The notes under the pieces were generated by a model. The model was not told the DNA's origin. It searched no databases and saw only the letters and a program-made list of their open reading frames with translations. This document shows positions 28,130 through 36,544 of a DNA stretch of 64,000 nt, one piece after another. Numbering within the stretch: the stretch's first letter is position 1; the number at the start of each line of letters is the position of its first letter. The DNA comes from Rarobacter faecitabidus. GTDB taxonomy: Bacteria > Actinomycetota > Actinomycetes > Actinomycetales > Cellulomonadaceae. The position numbers and the translations under genes were made by a program. The stretch lies in the NCBI RefSeq assembly GCF_006716265.1, contig NZ_VFOS01000003.1, positions 62,001 through 126,000 on the forward strand. The letters are read 5' to 3'.

Positions 28130-29607
28130 TCCTCTGCGTTCGATGTCGCACCCGGCACGGAATCGAGCGGGTCGTAGTTAGGTGCGCGGTGGGACACCCA
28201 CCCGGCGCGCACGAGCGTGAGCGCATACAGCGCGGTGATGTCATCTTCTGACTGGCGGCGTCCCCAAATGAACGCGTCGCCCGAATAGCGTTTCTCGGCA
28301 GCCGCGAGCGCGTCATCAACCTCCGGGACACCGGAGTGCACGATCGTCTCTGCGAGCGCCGCGTCGAAGAGCGCACCACACGCGTCAGCGCGTTCCTGAC
28401 GGCCGAGACGGATCACCTCGAAGTTCTCGTCGACCAAATCCTGCTCGAGCGACCCGGCCGGCCCTGAACCGTCGATCACGACCTGGTTGCCACCGAACGT
28501 CTCACGGAGCTTCTTCAGATGCCGGACGACCCAATCAGTTCCTTGCTCGCGTGCCACGAGCTCAAGGAAGCAATTCCCCGTGACGTGCTCGGCTGCCATC
28601 CCGACCGACGTCCAGTCACGTTCCGGTGAGACGTCAATCGACCACATCGGGACGCCATCCCACTCGATCTCTTCCTCAGTCGAGAGGCACTGCTTCCAGG
28701 CGCCCTTCGGGATCGCCCACGGCTTCTCATCCGCACGCGGCCACCAGCCCAGATACGCGCGGTTGAACTCCACCGGTCCGGAGGTGTCCATCCGGTCCTT
28801 CTCCGCCATGATCAGTTCCAGCTCGATCGTGAACCCGACCGCCGGATGACACGCCGCGATCACCAACGGATCATCACGGTCCGCGTCCTCCGGGGCGGAG
28901 AACTCGAAGTAGGCGATCCTCGACGGCAAGCCAGCTTCGACACGCGCCCGCCCTGCCTCGACCTTGCCCCACAAGAACTTCGAGTCAGAGTCACCAGCCG
29001 CGGAGGTCACCCACGTCTGCGCGCCGATCACCGTGATCATCGTCGGGCCGACCGCCTGCTCGATCCGGGCGTCCGCGTGAGCGAACGCCTCATCGATGTG
29101 CGCTTCGGGCAACGTGTCACCGTGAATCGACGTCTTCTTGCCCGGGGCCGCGATCACGATCTCGGATTTGTTCCGGAATCGGACCGTCTCCGACCCGTTC
29201 GTCCACCGCGGATTCCCGAGATACGGCGCGAACGGAGAATTATCCAGCGGCTCGTAGAACGACTTCTTGAGCCGCCGCAGAGACATGATCCGATCCTGCG
29301 CCGTGTACAGCACGGAGGATCGCGGATCCGTCAAGCAACGGTGCGACACCTTGCCGCGAGAGAGCGACGTCTTCCCGGCCTGCCGAGGCACGACAATGAT
29401 GACCTCGCGATACCAGTACTTCCCGGTTCGTGGATCAATCTCACATGCCACTTGGGCAACGTGCCGCTGCCACGGCATCGGCACGCCATCGATCCTACGG
29501 ATGATCCCGCAGACCTCGCCGCCACGTGTTTCCCGCGTGGGATCACGCGGCGTCGCGAACCTCGGAACCGCCTCCGGCAGCTGCGCCGGAAGCAGGAGGC
29601 TACCCAT
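28126..29607 (-). CDS. Terminase large subunit
   Basis: DNA-packaging motor of 493 aa. Walker A is seen as VVPRQAGKTS (~residues 70-80) and the Walker B region as EAHIDEAFAHAD (~160). The nuclease domain begins WSIDVSPERDWTSVGMA with an RNase-H-like Asp, and further acidic residues lie in VIDGSGPAGSLEQDL. It follows the small-subunit candidate with an 8 bp overlap. Confidence 0.93.
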   Translation of the reverse strand: MGSLLLPAQLPEAVPRFATPRDPTRETRGGEVCGIIRRIDGVPMPWQRHVAQVACEIDPRTGKYWYREVIIVVPRQAGKTSLSRGKVSHRCLTDPRSSVLYTAQDRIMSLRRLKKSFYEPLDNSPFAPYLGNPRWTNGSETVRFRNKSEIVIAAPGKKTSIHGDTLPEAHIDEAFAHADARIEQAVGPTMITVIGAQTWVTSAAGDSDSKFLWGKVEAGRARVEAGLPSRIAYFEFSAPEDADRDDPLVIAACHPAVGFTIELELIMAEKDRMDTSGPVEFNRAYLGWWPRADEKPWAIPKGAWKQCLSTEEEIEWDGVPMWSIDVSPERDWTSVGMAAEHVTGNCFLELVAREQGTDWVVRHLKKLRETFGGNQVVIDGSGPAGSLEQDLVDENFEVIRLGRQERADACGALFDAALAETIVHSGVPEVDDALAAAEKRYSGDAFIWGRRQSEDDITALYALTLVRAGWVSHRAPNYDPLDSVPGATSNAEE

Positions 29608-30079
29608 CGCTCAGCAGCGAACCCAGATCATTCGGGACCCCGGCGCCCGAACCCGAGGGCAGACGCCGCAAGCGGTCAAGGATGTCGAGCATCCGCAGCT
29701 GCACACCCGAGAGCACATCGAGGCGGCCGTGCACCGAAACCTGGTCGACGACGCGAGCATTCGCCCGTGCGAGCATCCCCAAAGTGTCCTTCCACGGCGG
29801 GCCACCTTGCAGTTCGGCGAACTCCGACGCGAACGCAGCCTCGATCGGACCGTCCGCGAGCGTGCGATCAATCACCAGCGGAGCCTGCGAGCCATCAGCC
29901 GGCTCAACAAGATCTGCGAGCGCCTGAGCCTGAGCCTTCTCCACCTCGCCGACCTCGCGAGCCTCATCCTGCTTCCGGAGCCGCCAGGTACGGTTCGCCT
30001 TCGAATGACCAGACCGGCAGACCTCGCAACGGCAGCCGCGACGGTAACCAGAGTTCCCATGCTTGAGTTCTCGAGCCAT
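29600..30079 (-). CDS. Putative terminase small subunit
   Basis: A 159 aa protein starting MARELKHGNSGYRRGCRCEV. The N-terminal GYRRGCRCEVCRSGHSKANR module is a small Cys-rich DNA-binding-like motif often attached to actinophage small terminases. The C-terminal half is helical (VHGRLDVLSGVQLRMLDILDRLRRL), suitable for oligomerisation. The call relies mainly on its position overlapping the large subunit. Confidence 0.7.
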   Translation of the reverse strand: MARELKHGNSGYRRGCRCEVCRSGHSKANRTWRLRKQDEAREVGEVEKAQAQALADLVEPADGSQAPLVIDRTLADGPIEAAFASEFAELQGGPPWKDTLGMLARANARVVDQVSVHGRLDVLSGVQLRMLDILDRLRRLPSGSGAGVPNDLGSLLSDG

Positions 30080-30211
30080 CACCACAACCTCCCCTCACTG
30101 CGTGGGGCGCCACCGGGACAGAAACGGGGAGAGAGAACGGGCGGTAGGGCGCGGGTCAGCCGCCGTCTCGGTTTCAAAAAAGAATCGTTGCAATTCCAAC
30201 GTTTTCGCATG

Positions 30212-31015
30212 TCACTGCTCGACCGGCAGCCGCACCCCAGACCGGGGCCGAACCGCCCCGTCGACCGGGATGCGGACGCCCGATGACGGCCGCTGAGGCC
30301 GGTCGATCGACCAGCCCTCGAACGTCTCGACCCCATCACGGGTATCGAACCGCTCGAACCAGGTCGCCGCCGCCGCGATCTCGCGGTGACGACCAGGACG
30401 GCCACGCTGGTTGATCCGGCGCACGCACTCATCAAGAGCCGTGGTCAGCACGTAGCAGGCAGTCGCGTCAGTCAGCGCCGACCACCGTGCACGAGCTCTC
30501 GACGTCGGAGCCGACCTGATCACCACGGCCCGCGCATCCGAACGCCGACCGAGATCCCGCAGCGCATCCTGAAACCCGCGCTCCGTGTGCCACTGCCTAT
30601 CGTCACGGTCGAACACCTCAAGGCCAGACTGCCTGGCCGCCGTGGTCTTACCAGCACCGGGCGGACCAGCGAGCACAACGACGATCCGCGAATCGTCACG
30701 CGTCAACGGCAACCGAACCGAGCTGCGTGGCATGAGCTGCGGCAAGCGCGGACTATTAGCCCGCGCCGAGTTACAGCCGTAGTGCGCCGGGCGCAGGTTC
30801 CACAGTGCTGTCGGATGCCCACCGTCCTCAAGCGGCACGATGTGGTCGACCGATGGGCCAAGCGGATGCCGAGGCCGGAGACCGAAGATGATCTCGCGCG
30901 TCGGCTTGCGGCACGCCGGCACTTCACACAGCGAACCCGGCGGACAGACCTGCGCGACAAGCCGACGCCAAGGCCGGCCTTGACGACCACGACGAGGATC
31001 CCATTCATCGAGCAT
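30212..31015 (-). CDS. HNH endonuclease fused to P-loop kinase-like domain
   Basis: A 267 aa two-domain protein. Residues ~15-85 form an HNH nuclease (CEVPACRKPTREII...PSVDHIVPLEDGGHPTALWNLRP...CNSARAN). The second half has a Walker A, VLAGPPGAGKTTAARQSG, with spacing typical of phage polynucleotide-kinase-like proteins. HNH proteins often lie beside terminase and assist DNA cleavage at packaging. Start ATG 31015 has a strong GGGAGG site. The joined kinase-like domain is less usual and could act on the cut ends; this is inference. Confidence 0.8.
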   Translation of the reverse strand: MLDEWDPRRGRQGRPWRRLVAQVCPPGSLCEVPACRKPTREIIFGLRPRHPLGPSVDHIVPLEDGGHPTALWNLRPAHYGCNSARANSPRLPQLMPRSSVRLPLTRDDSRIVVVLAGPPGAGKTTAARQSGLEVFDRDDRQWHTERGFQDALRDLGRRSDARAVVIRSAPTSRARARWSALTDATACYVLTTALDECVRRINQRGRPGRHREIAAAATWFERFDTRDGVETFEGWSIDRPQRPSSGVRIPVDGAVRPRSGVRLPVEQ

Positions 31016-31120
31016 CGTGCCTCCCAACGACGAGAGGCCCGAACCGAATGGTCCGAGCCTCCCGCGGCGGTCTCCCTACAAGACACTGCCAACGTAATGA
31101 ACGTTAGCAGGACAAGCTTG

Positions 31121-31882
31121 TCAAGCACCCTCATTTCTGAACGTGGCGGCGTGTCGCGCAAGCAGGTCGCCAATGCGGAAGAGCGGCTGTCCCTTGACGT
31201 TCATCCGCACCGCAGCAACGTCACCACGTTTCCTCCACTTGCGCACGAGATCCGCCGTCAGCTTGATGCCCATCTCATCGAAGAGTCTCTCGGCATCAGC
31301 CGCAGTCACCAAGTGATCGCGGACACGCCGCAACGTCTCATCCCGCAACGTCGGCACGTCTACCTCCGCACCGCAATACCGGCAACCCGCGATCACGGCA
31401 GTAGCACTCGCATGCACCTCATGCCCACAGCTCGAGCACTTGCCCACGTACGGATGCTCAGGCGGCGCATCGGTCGACCGGCGCACACGCCGCACCGCCG
31501 ACACCACAGCAGCGATCGCCTCCGGCCCCGACGGATGACGAGACAGCCACCCCGACGACTCACGCAGATACGTCCCGACTTCCGACCATGCCGCCGGCAC
31601 CGGATGACCACGCACCGCCGCGACCCAATCGACCCACTTCAAGACGGCCTGCCGTGCAGTCCAGGCAGTCTCGACCACCAGCACGTCAATCGGCAACGGA
31701 CGGTCAGACCCGCGTCGGCCACCACCGCCACCGAACCGGAGCTGCTTCCCGATCGCCGCATCAACGTCATCCATCAGCCCACCGAGATCAGAGAGCAGAC
31801 CACGGAACGTCCCGACGCAACCACGGCAGACATACCAGTCAGGACCAAGCTCAGCACCACAGCCACACACCCGATCGCTCAT
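31121..31882 (-). CDS. Phage zinc-ribbon and HTH protein
   Basis: A 253 aa protein with an N-terminal zinc ribbon (CGCGAELGPDWYVCRGC), a second one (KCSSCGHEVHASATAVIAGCRYCG, ~residues 148-172), and a C-terminal helix-turn-helix-like region (HLVTAADAERLFDEMGIKLTADLVRKWRKRGDVAAVRM). This is an actinophage early DNA-binding protein type; it may regulate late expression or act in replication. It is overlapped by the upstream HNH protein stop. Confidence 0.65.
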   Translation of the reverse strand: MSDRVCGCGAELGPDWYVCRGCVGTFRGLLSDLGGLMDDVDAAIGKQLRFGGGGGRRGSDRPLPIDVLVVETAWTARQAVLKWVDWVAAVRGHPVPAAWSEVGTYLRESSGWLSRHPSGPEAIAAVVSAVRRVRRSTDAPPEHPYVGKCSSCGHEVHASATAVIAGCRYCGAEVDVPTLRDETLRRVRDHLVTAADAERLFDEMGIKLTADLVRKWRKRGDVAAVRMNVKGQPLFRIGDLLARHAATFRNEGA

Positions 31883-32874
31883 TGACGCCTCCCTCGACCG
31901 CCACGCTTACCCCGACGCTTACGAGGTGGCCCACCCTTGGCAACCGCGCCCCCCGCACCTGACCGATCAGGCCCAGCCCGTCCCTTACCTTCCATCCCCG
32001 TCCCGTCCCGTCCCGTCCCGGGAGAACCGGTTCCGTCCGCCCTGCGAGGTTGTCCGAGGTTAGGTTGAGGTTTCGGAGCAGGCTCGTCCACCTCGCGCGC
32101 CATGTCCTCAGCCCTGTCCGGCGCTGCGGGTCGCACAGCCTGCTGGCGTGCGGGATCCGCTGCGGCCGCGACCGGCGAGGTCTCGTCGCTGCGATGGGTC
32201 TGGACGATGTGTCGGTCCGGGAACTGCCGCTGCAAGTACTGCGCGGTCTCACGCCCGTACAACGGGCGAGGTGGCGGCGGCAGCAACTCGTGCTCCCGCG
32301 CCCACTTCTCCGGATCCTGCCCGCGCGTGCCGTTGCACGTCTTGCAGGCCACCACAGTGTTCTCCGGCGTCGCCTCGACCTTCGGATCAAGATCAAGGTG
32401 ATCCACCTCGGCATGCCGACCCGACTTTGCCGTACCGGACCAATGCACGACGATTCCACACCACCGGCAATTGTCACCGTCACGCAGACGGATCTCACGC
32501 TTGAGCCGGTCCGAGCGGCGCCCCTGACGGTTCGCCTTCTCCGCCTCGAGCTCATCACGCGTGCGCACGTGAATGAAATCCGAATCGGCACGGATGATGA
32601 ACCCCGACTTGCGCCCCGCAATCGGCGCAACAGGTGTCACCAGCCCGACCGCGACCAGGACGCCGATCAACGCGTCCGCACGCGGCCCGGCCACCTGCAG
32701 CGCCGTACCGTAATTCGTCAGATAGTCGGTCTTGTGCCCAGCCGACAACGTCGCGCACACGGTGAGGAAACCCAGCGCCTCAAGCATGAGACGGTCGTCC
32801 GCCTCCGCGAGCGCCCGGATCTCGAGCAGATCCGGATAGGTGGCGATGTTGTCGCCAAATCGGGCCCAGGGCAT
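31879..32874 (-). CDS. Phage HNH-domain protein with helical N terminus
   Basis: A 331 aa protein starting MPWARFGDNIATYPDLLEIR. Residues 1-120 resemble N-terminal domains of phage replication-type proteins. An HNH nuclease follows: LRDGDNCRWCG...HAEVDHLDLDP...ENTVVACKTCNGTRG (~residues 145-200). The C-terminal 100 residues are disordered Pro/Gly/Arg-rich and contain a pentanucleotide repeat. It is probably a replisome-organiser-like early protein; the exact role is uncertain. Confidence 0.65.
   Translation of the reverse strand: MPWARFGDNIATYPDLLEIRALAEADDRLMLEALGFLTVCATLSAGHKTDYLTNYGTALQVAGPRADALIGVLVAVGLVTPVAPIAGRKSGFIIRADSDFIHVRTRDELEAEKANRQGRRSDRLKREIRLRDGDNCRWCGIVVHWSGTAKSGRHAEVDHLDLDPKVEATPENTVVACKTCNGTRGQDPEKWAREHELLPPPPRPLYGRETAQYLQRQFPDRHIVQTHRSDETSPVAAAADPARQQAVRPAAPDRAEDMAREVDEPAPKPQPNLGQPRRADGTGSPGTGRDGTGMEGKGRAGPDRSGAGGAVAKGGPPRKRRGKRGGRGRRQ
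31996..32020. repeat. Pentanucleotide tandem repeat inside a coding region
   Basis: Four exact TCCCG units (32001-32020) preceded by CCCCG. The unit length is not a multiple of three, so copy-number change would shift the reading frame of the HNH protein near its C terminus. Confidence 0.8.
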
Positions 32875-32889
32875 GGATTGGCCTTTCGG

Positions 32890-32973
32890 TCAGTCGGAGC
32901 AGCCGGCGCATTCGCCGGTCTGCGGGTTGATGGGTTTGCCGCACGCCGTGCAGCGCTCAACGCGGTAGGCCAT
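32890..32973 (-). CDS. 27-aa zinc-ribbon microprotein
   Basis: MAYRVERCTACGKPINPQTG is followed by ECAGCSD: two CxxC pairs 12 residues apart in a 27 aa protein. It overlaps the end of the upstream 48 aa gene by 17 bp. Similar microproteins are common in actinophage early operons; function unknown. Confidence 0.55.
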   Translation of the reverse strand: MAYRVERCTACGKPINPQTGECAGCSD

Positions 32974-33103
32974 CACGATCACCTCCCTTCTGTTCCCAGG
33001 GCAGGGGCCGGCGATGCGGCGCCACAGCCCGCTTGCCCTTGTTCAAGCTCGCCAGACGCCGCTTGAACTTCCGGAAGGTACGGGAATGCGATCTGGCGGT
33101 CAT
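32957..33103 (-). CDS. Basic microprotein (48 aa)
   Basis: MTARSHSRTFRKFKRRLASL begins a very Lys/Arg-rich 48 aa protein. Coupled by ATGA overlap to the upstream gene at 33100. It may bind nucleic acid, judged only from charge. Confidence 0.5.
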   Translation of the reverse strand: MTARSHSRTFRKFKRRLASLNKGKRAVAPHRRPLPWEQKGGDRDGLPR

Positions 33104-33495
33104 GACTTGGCTTCTTTCTTGGAAGGGAACACGAGCTCGAGCCCTGTAGCGGTCGGGCATTGCGAGGTGAGGAATGCCGGCGCAACGACTTTGGCCAGTC
33201 GAATGATGTTGGGGACATCGGTGTGCAGGCAGTCAAAGCGATGGCCTCGAATTGACGCGTCGATGTCCTGCGTGGATGCGTACGCAGTGATGAAGGCCCG
33301 CGTACCCGGCACCTTGTACCTGAGCGGCACCTGCTCCTCGAGTTCGAACGCACGCAGAATGCCGCGCACATCCGTCACTCGCCCGGCGAGGACCAGCAAC
33401 GGAAGACATCCCCGCAGCGCATGCCTGATCGCGTCTTGCCCCACGTGCTCAGCCACCTCACGACTCGACAAGGACCCCGTCACGTGCTCACTCAC
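33100..33495 (-). CDS. Hypothetical phage early protein
   Basis: A 131 aa protein from GTG 33495 (VSEHVTGSLSSREVAEHVGQ). No recognised motif. It overlaps the end of the clamp-like gene by 8 bp, so it belongs to the same early operon. Length and amino acid content look coding. Confidence 0.6.
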   Translation of the reverse strand: MSEHVTGSLSSREVAEHVGQDAIRHALRGCLPLLVLAGRVTDVRGILRAFELEEQVPLRYKVPGTRAFITAYASTQDIDASIRGHRFDCLHTDVPNIIRLAKVVAPAFLTSQCPTATGLELVFPSKKEAKS

Positions 33496-34282
33496 TATCG
33501 GCACCTTCTTTCGTGATGGGTTGGAACAGAGGCGCGAGCTGCCGTTGCCAGAGGTCTGCGAGGTTCTCGGCCTGCTCAGCCTCAGCGTCAGGTGCGCGCT
33601 CACTGCCGGACACGATGCCGACGGCATCCTCCGAGACGTGCACGATCAAGCCGTGCACCGTCTCGAAGGTCCGCAGGGTCAGGTCAGGTATGCCGTACGC
33701 CTTCGCGGACTTGATGAACGGCTCGAGCCGCTTCACCGATACCCGCGCACGGTCCTGCACTGAGGGTTGTGTGAGCAGATTCCTCAGCACCAGTCGGGCG
33801 AGATCCGGGAACCGGGGCGCCTTGTCATCCGCCGGCGTCGACCGCAGCCGCGGCACCGTCAGAACCCGGTCGAGATCGTCGAGCATGCCGGCGGACTCGA
33901 TTACGGTCACCTCCGTGTCCGTCACCCGCACCCGGAACCCGTTGTGTTCCCACACCGACCGCTCATCCTTGTCCGCCGGCGGAGCGAACACCGACAAGAT
34001 CTCGCGCGCCGACCTCGGCTCAATGTCAATCACCGGCATCTCGGACGACCAGATCACATCGATCACATGAGCCCGGGCCGTGATCGCCGTGTATGACGAC
34101 GTCGCCATCACAATCAGAGTCCGCTCATCCGCGAGCGCGAGGCGGATTCGGTGTGTGCTGTCGGTGTCTCCGACGTGTGGGAGGACGGCGGCGAGTGCGC
34201 AGCGCAGTGAGACGCGGGAGACGTTCATGTCGAGTTGCGGGAGTTCGGTCCCGGCGATTGCGGGGATGTCGATGGTCGTCAT
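33488..34282 (-). CDS. Putative sliding-clamp-like protein
   Basis: A 264 aa protein beginning MTTIDIPAIAGTELPQLDMN. VSRVSLRCALAAVLPHVGDTD...RIRLALADERTLIVMATSSYTAITA resembles the first domain of DnaN-type clamps as found in actinophages, where a beta-clamp-like protein occurs in early operons. Its start overlaps the stop of the VRR-NUC gene by one base. Distant homology judged by eye only. Confidence 0.5.
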   Translation of the reverse strand: MTTIDIPAIAGTELPQLDMNVSRVSLRCALAAVLPHVGDTDSTHRIRLALADERTLIVMATSSYTAITARAHVIDVIWSSEMPVIDIEPRSAREILSVFAPPADKDERSVWEHNGFRVRVTDTEVTVIESAGMLDDLDRVLTVPRLRSTPADDKAPRFPDLARLVLRNLLTQPSVQDRARVSVKRLEPFIKSAKAYGIPDLTLRTFETVHGLIVHVSEDAVGIVSGSERAPDAEAEQAENLADLWQRQLAPLFQPITKEGADSE

Positions 34283-34614
34283 CACGGTTGTCCTTTCAGG
34301 TCGTTCAGGATGGTCCCGGCGAGCAGGTCGGCAGGGCGCCACACGGCTGCGTCGACGCCGACGGCGGTCAGAGCGTCGAGCCATTCCTGCTGGGCGGGCG
34401 TCACGCGGCCGGTCTGTTTTTTGAGTTCGCGGAAGATGCTGCGGCGCTGGCCGACGTGGACCAAATGCAGATCCGGATAGCCCGGCTGGCTCCGGCGACT
34501 GTCGTGCGTGTGATAGGCCATCCAGCCGTGTACGTCCGCGAGCGCGAGCACCGTGTCCTGCAGGTCGCGTTCGAGCATGGCGGCGATCGCGTGATCGCGT
34601 GTTGACGGCGTCAT
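34282..34614 (-). CDS. VRR-NUC domain nuclease
   Basis: A 110 aa protein. LERDLQDTVLALADVHGWMAYHTHDSRRSQPGYPDLHLVH and FRELKKQTGRVTPAQQEWLDALTAVG match the VRR-NUC fold with the PD...ExK nuclease core (PGYPDL and ELK). Such nucleases resolve branched DNA in phages. It lies between the ASCH and clamp-like genes in the early operon. Confidence 0.88.
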   Translation of the reverse strand: MTPSTRDHAIAAMLERDLQDTVLALADVHGWMAYHTHDSRRSQPGYPDLHLVHVGQRRSIFRELKKQTGRVTPAQQEWLDALTAVGVDAAVWRPADLLAGTILNDLKGQP

Positions 34615-35039
34615 AACGTGGCCCTCAGTCTTCCGAGCACGACGGGGTCAGCGATCGTCGTCAGTCCGAGCGCGCCCTTGTACGGGATTGGGTCGATGGG
34701 GCGCGGGTTGGCGAGTGCGATGTGCCAGCAGTCGCTCAGCGCCCACGGTGAGCAGCCAAATGCGCCGTCGAGGCAGTCAGACCAGTGATGCGTACCAACG
34801 AGATCCACCACGCCGATGATCTGGCCACGGACGCTCAGCCGGTCTGCATGTCGCATCGGGCCATCTGTCAGAGGCGCGTTCAACCAGGCCGAATCGGTTG
34901 GTGACGCGCCAACCAGACCCGCATGAATCGCCACTGGCCCGCGATAGTCCCCGGCAATGTTCCGCGACCGGTTCTCCACGTCCTTGCCGGAATAAATGAT
35001 CGCCCACGCCCACGGCTGTCTGATCGTGATTACTCTCAT
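34611..35039 (-). CDS. ASCH-domain protein
   Basis: A 142 aa protein starting MRVITIRQPWAWAIIYSGKD. VENRSRNIAGDYRGPVAIHAG and RGQIIGVVDLVGTHH are classical ASCH-fold elements (RNA-binding PUA-like). Phage ASCH proteins sit in early operons and may act on RNA or modified nucleotides. The ATG at 35039 was chosen; a GTG 12 bases upstream is possible. Confidence 0.85.
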   Translation of the reverse strand: MRVITIRQPWAWAIIYSGKDVENRSRNIAGDYRGPVAIHAGLVGASPTDSAWLNAPLTDGPMRHADRLSVRGQIIGVVDLVGTHHWSDCLDGAFGCSPWALSDCWHIALANPRPIDPIPYKGALGLTTIADPVVLGRLRATL

Positions 35040-35102
35040 TATCGTGGACACAGTTCTAGTAGAGTCGTCACATCAATTTCGACGAGGAAGTTGGACTGGG
35101 AC

Positions 35103-35753
35103 ATGTTCGATTGGAGCCTTCTGATAACCGCTGGCTTAGGAGTTGCCGGGATCGGCGGAACTTGGACCACTGCAAGATCTGCACGTCTGAGTTCAGAGAA
35201 AATGGATGAAGTCCGTCGCAGAACTGAGCAGAGTCGAATTCTGAGGCAGGAGAAGACAAACCTGTATCTAGAAGTTCTTGCGGAAGTGAACGCTGTGTTA
35301 GAAAGCGCGAGGTTCTTATCGATCCAAGACCGTGTGCTCCGGGAGCACCGACTCGTACACAACGGGCCAGATCCCGACGAAAATCGAGAATTGGATGCAG
35401 CGGCGTATTCTGATGCTCGCGATAAATTCATCGGACCCCATCGCTTTGATTTGCGTACGCGCACAGATGAAATTGCGAGATTGAGCGCCAAAGCCACATT
35501 GATGCTTGGAAAGTCTGTGCACCCGGTGGTCCAGGGTGCGCTCCAGAACGCTAGCCATACCCTCTTGAGCTGCTTCAACTGCATAGAGCACGGGTCTGAG
35601 ATCAAAGAAGACGGAATCACAACGCTTCGCGCACTGAAGGAACTAGCTGATCTCGCGTCCAGATTTGACTTGGATAACCCAGAAGCGACCGTGGGCGATT
35701 TCCGGCAGTACTTGCATGCGTCGGGCTTCGATCCTTCGACTTTGCCACTGTGA
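35103..35753 (+). CDS. Phage moron: small membrane-anchored helical protein
   Basis: A 216 aa rightward gene inside the otherwise leftward early operon. The first ~25 residues are hydrophobic (WSLLITAGLGVAGIGGTW), followed by long helices (KMDEVRRRTEQSRILRQEKTNLYLEVLAEVNAVLESARF). Codon use is clearly less GC-rich than its neighbours. Strand, base composition and an N-terminal membrane anchor are the classic features of a moron expressed from its own promoter in the lysogen. Possible roles are host-fitness or exclusion; no family was recognised. Confidence 0.7.
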   Translation: MFDWSLLITAGLGVAGIGGTWTTARSARLSSEKMDEVRRRTEQSRILRQEKTNLYLEVLAEVNAVLESARFLSIQDRVLREHRLVHNGPDPDENRELDAAAYSDARDKFIGPHRFDLRTRTDEIARLSAKATLMLGKSVHPVVQGALQNASHTLLSCFNCIEHGSEIKEDGITTLRALKELADLASRFDLDNPEATVGDFRQYLHASGFDPSTLPL

Positions 35754-35799
35754 ATCGCACTCAAATTGCTCCATTGAGCGATCCTCTTGGAACACCTGA

Positions 35800-36075
35800 T
35801 CATTTGTTCACCAATGTCCCGCGCTCAACGCAGACGGTGCACGGCATGGTGGTCTTCGTCGCGGCGTTGTACACGACACTGGTTTCCTTCCACAGGGAGG
35901 GCCCCTTCGCCTCCTCGGCAGCGAATTCGTGGAAGAGGAACGCGAGACCAAGGACCCGTAGACCGAGCGGGACCGTGGTACGCGCCCAGGACTCTCGTTC
36001 GAGCGCCCACACCGAGGATCCGATGAGAGCGACGAGATAGAGAACAGTGAGCAACGCGGCGAGTAATGACGTCAT
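35800..36075 (-). CDS. Small phage membrane protein (91 aa)
   Basis: MTSLLAALLTVLYLVALIGS begins with a strong membrane segment; a second weaker one is near residue 35. ATG 36075 has a GGAG ribosome site. Contains MPCTVCVE at the C-terminal end. Function unknown. Confidence 0.55.
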   Translation of the reverse strand: MTSLLAALLTVLYLVALIGSSVWALERESWARTTVPLGLRVLGLAFLFHEFAAEEAKGPSLWKETSVVYNAATKTTMPCTVCVERGTLVNK

Positions 36076-36112
36076 GATGAAGCTCCGCTCTTGTGGCACG
36101 CGCAGTCCGGGT

Positions 36113-36544
36113 TCATGCACCTACCTCCTCGAGCTCGGCCAGGTGCACGATCTGCTCGATCGACGCACCCTCGGCCTGTGGCAGGTGACGGATCGCAGCG
36201 CGCATCCGCGACAACCGACCTGTCAACCGCTGCGCATCAGCAAGAGCCTCGGCGTGTAAGTCGTCCTCGTTGCCGTCGACGGCGTGTGTCTCCGGCGGGC
36301 ATTCCCGGCAGATTCCTGCCCAGACTCCGGCCCGTTCGGTGGTGCCAATCTGCGCGCACTGCTCGAACACAGGGCAGGTCGCACAGATCGTAGCGGCACG
36401 GCGATCCCGGATCCGGCGCTCACCGCGAGGTTCGTCATCGACGTGATAGAACAGGTCATCCTCTCGGCCGGTACAAGCGGCCTTCGCGAGGAACTCCGGA
36501 GTTATCTCGAGGGCTGTCGTCCGTTCTTGGTATCCCCGCTTCAT
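36113..36544 (-). CDS. WhiB-like iron-sulfur regulator (phage-encoded)
   Basis: A 143 aa WhiB-family protein. The four-Cys pattern is present (AACTG...ICATCPVFEQC), and the loop GVWAGI is the family signature. In mycobacteriophages, WhiB-like proteins repress host WhiB regulons and affect septation and superinfection. It overlaps the next gene by ATGA, placing it in the early operon. Assigning the same role here is inference. Confidence 0.88.
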   Translation of the reverse strand: MKRGYQERTTALEITPEFLAKAACTGREDDLFYHVDDEPRGERRIRDRRAATICATCPVFEQCAQIGTTERAGVWAGICRECPPETHAVDGNEDDLHAEALADAQRLTGRLSRMRAAIRHLPQAEGASIEQIVHLAELEEVGA

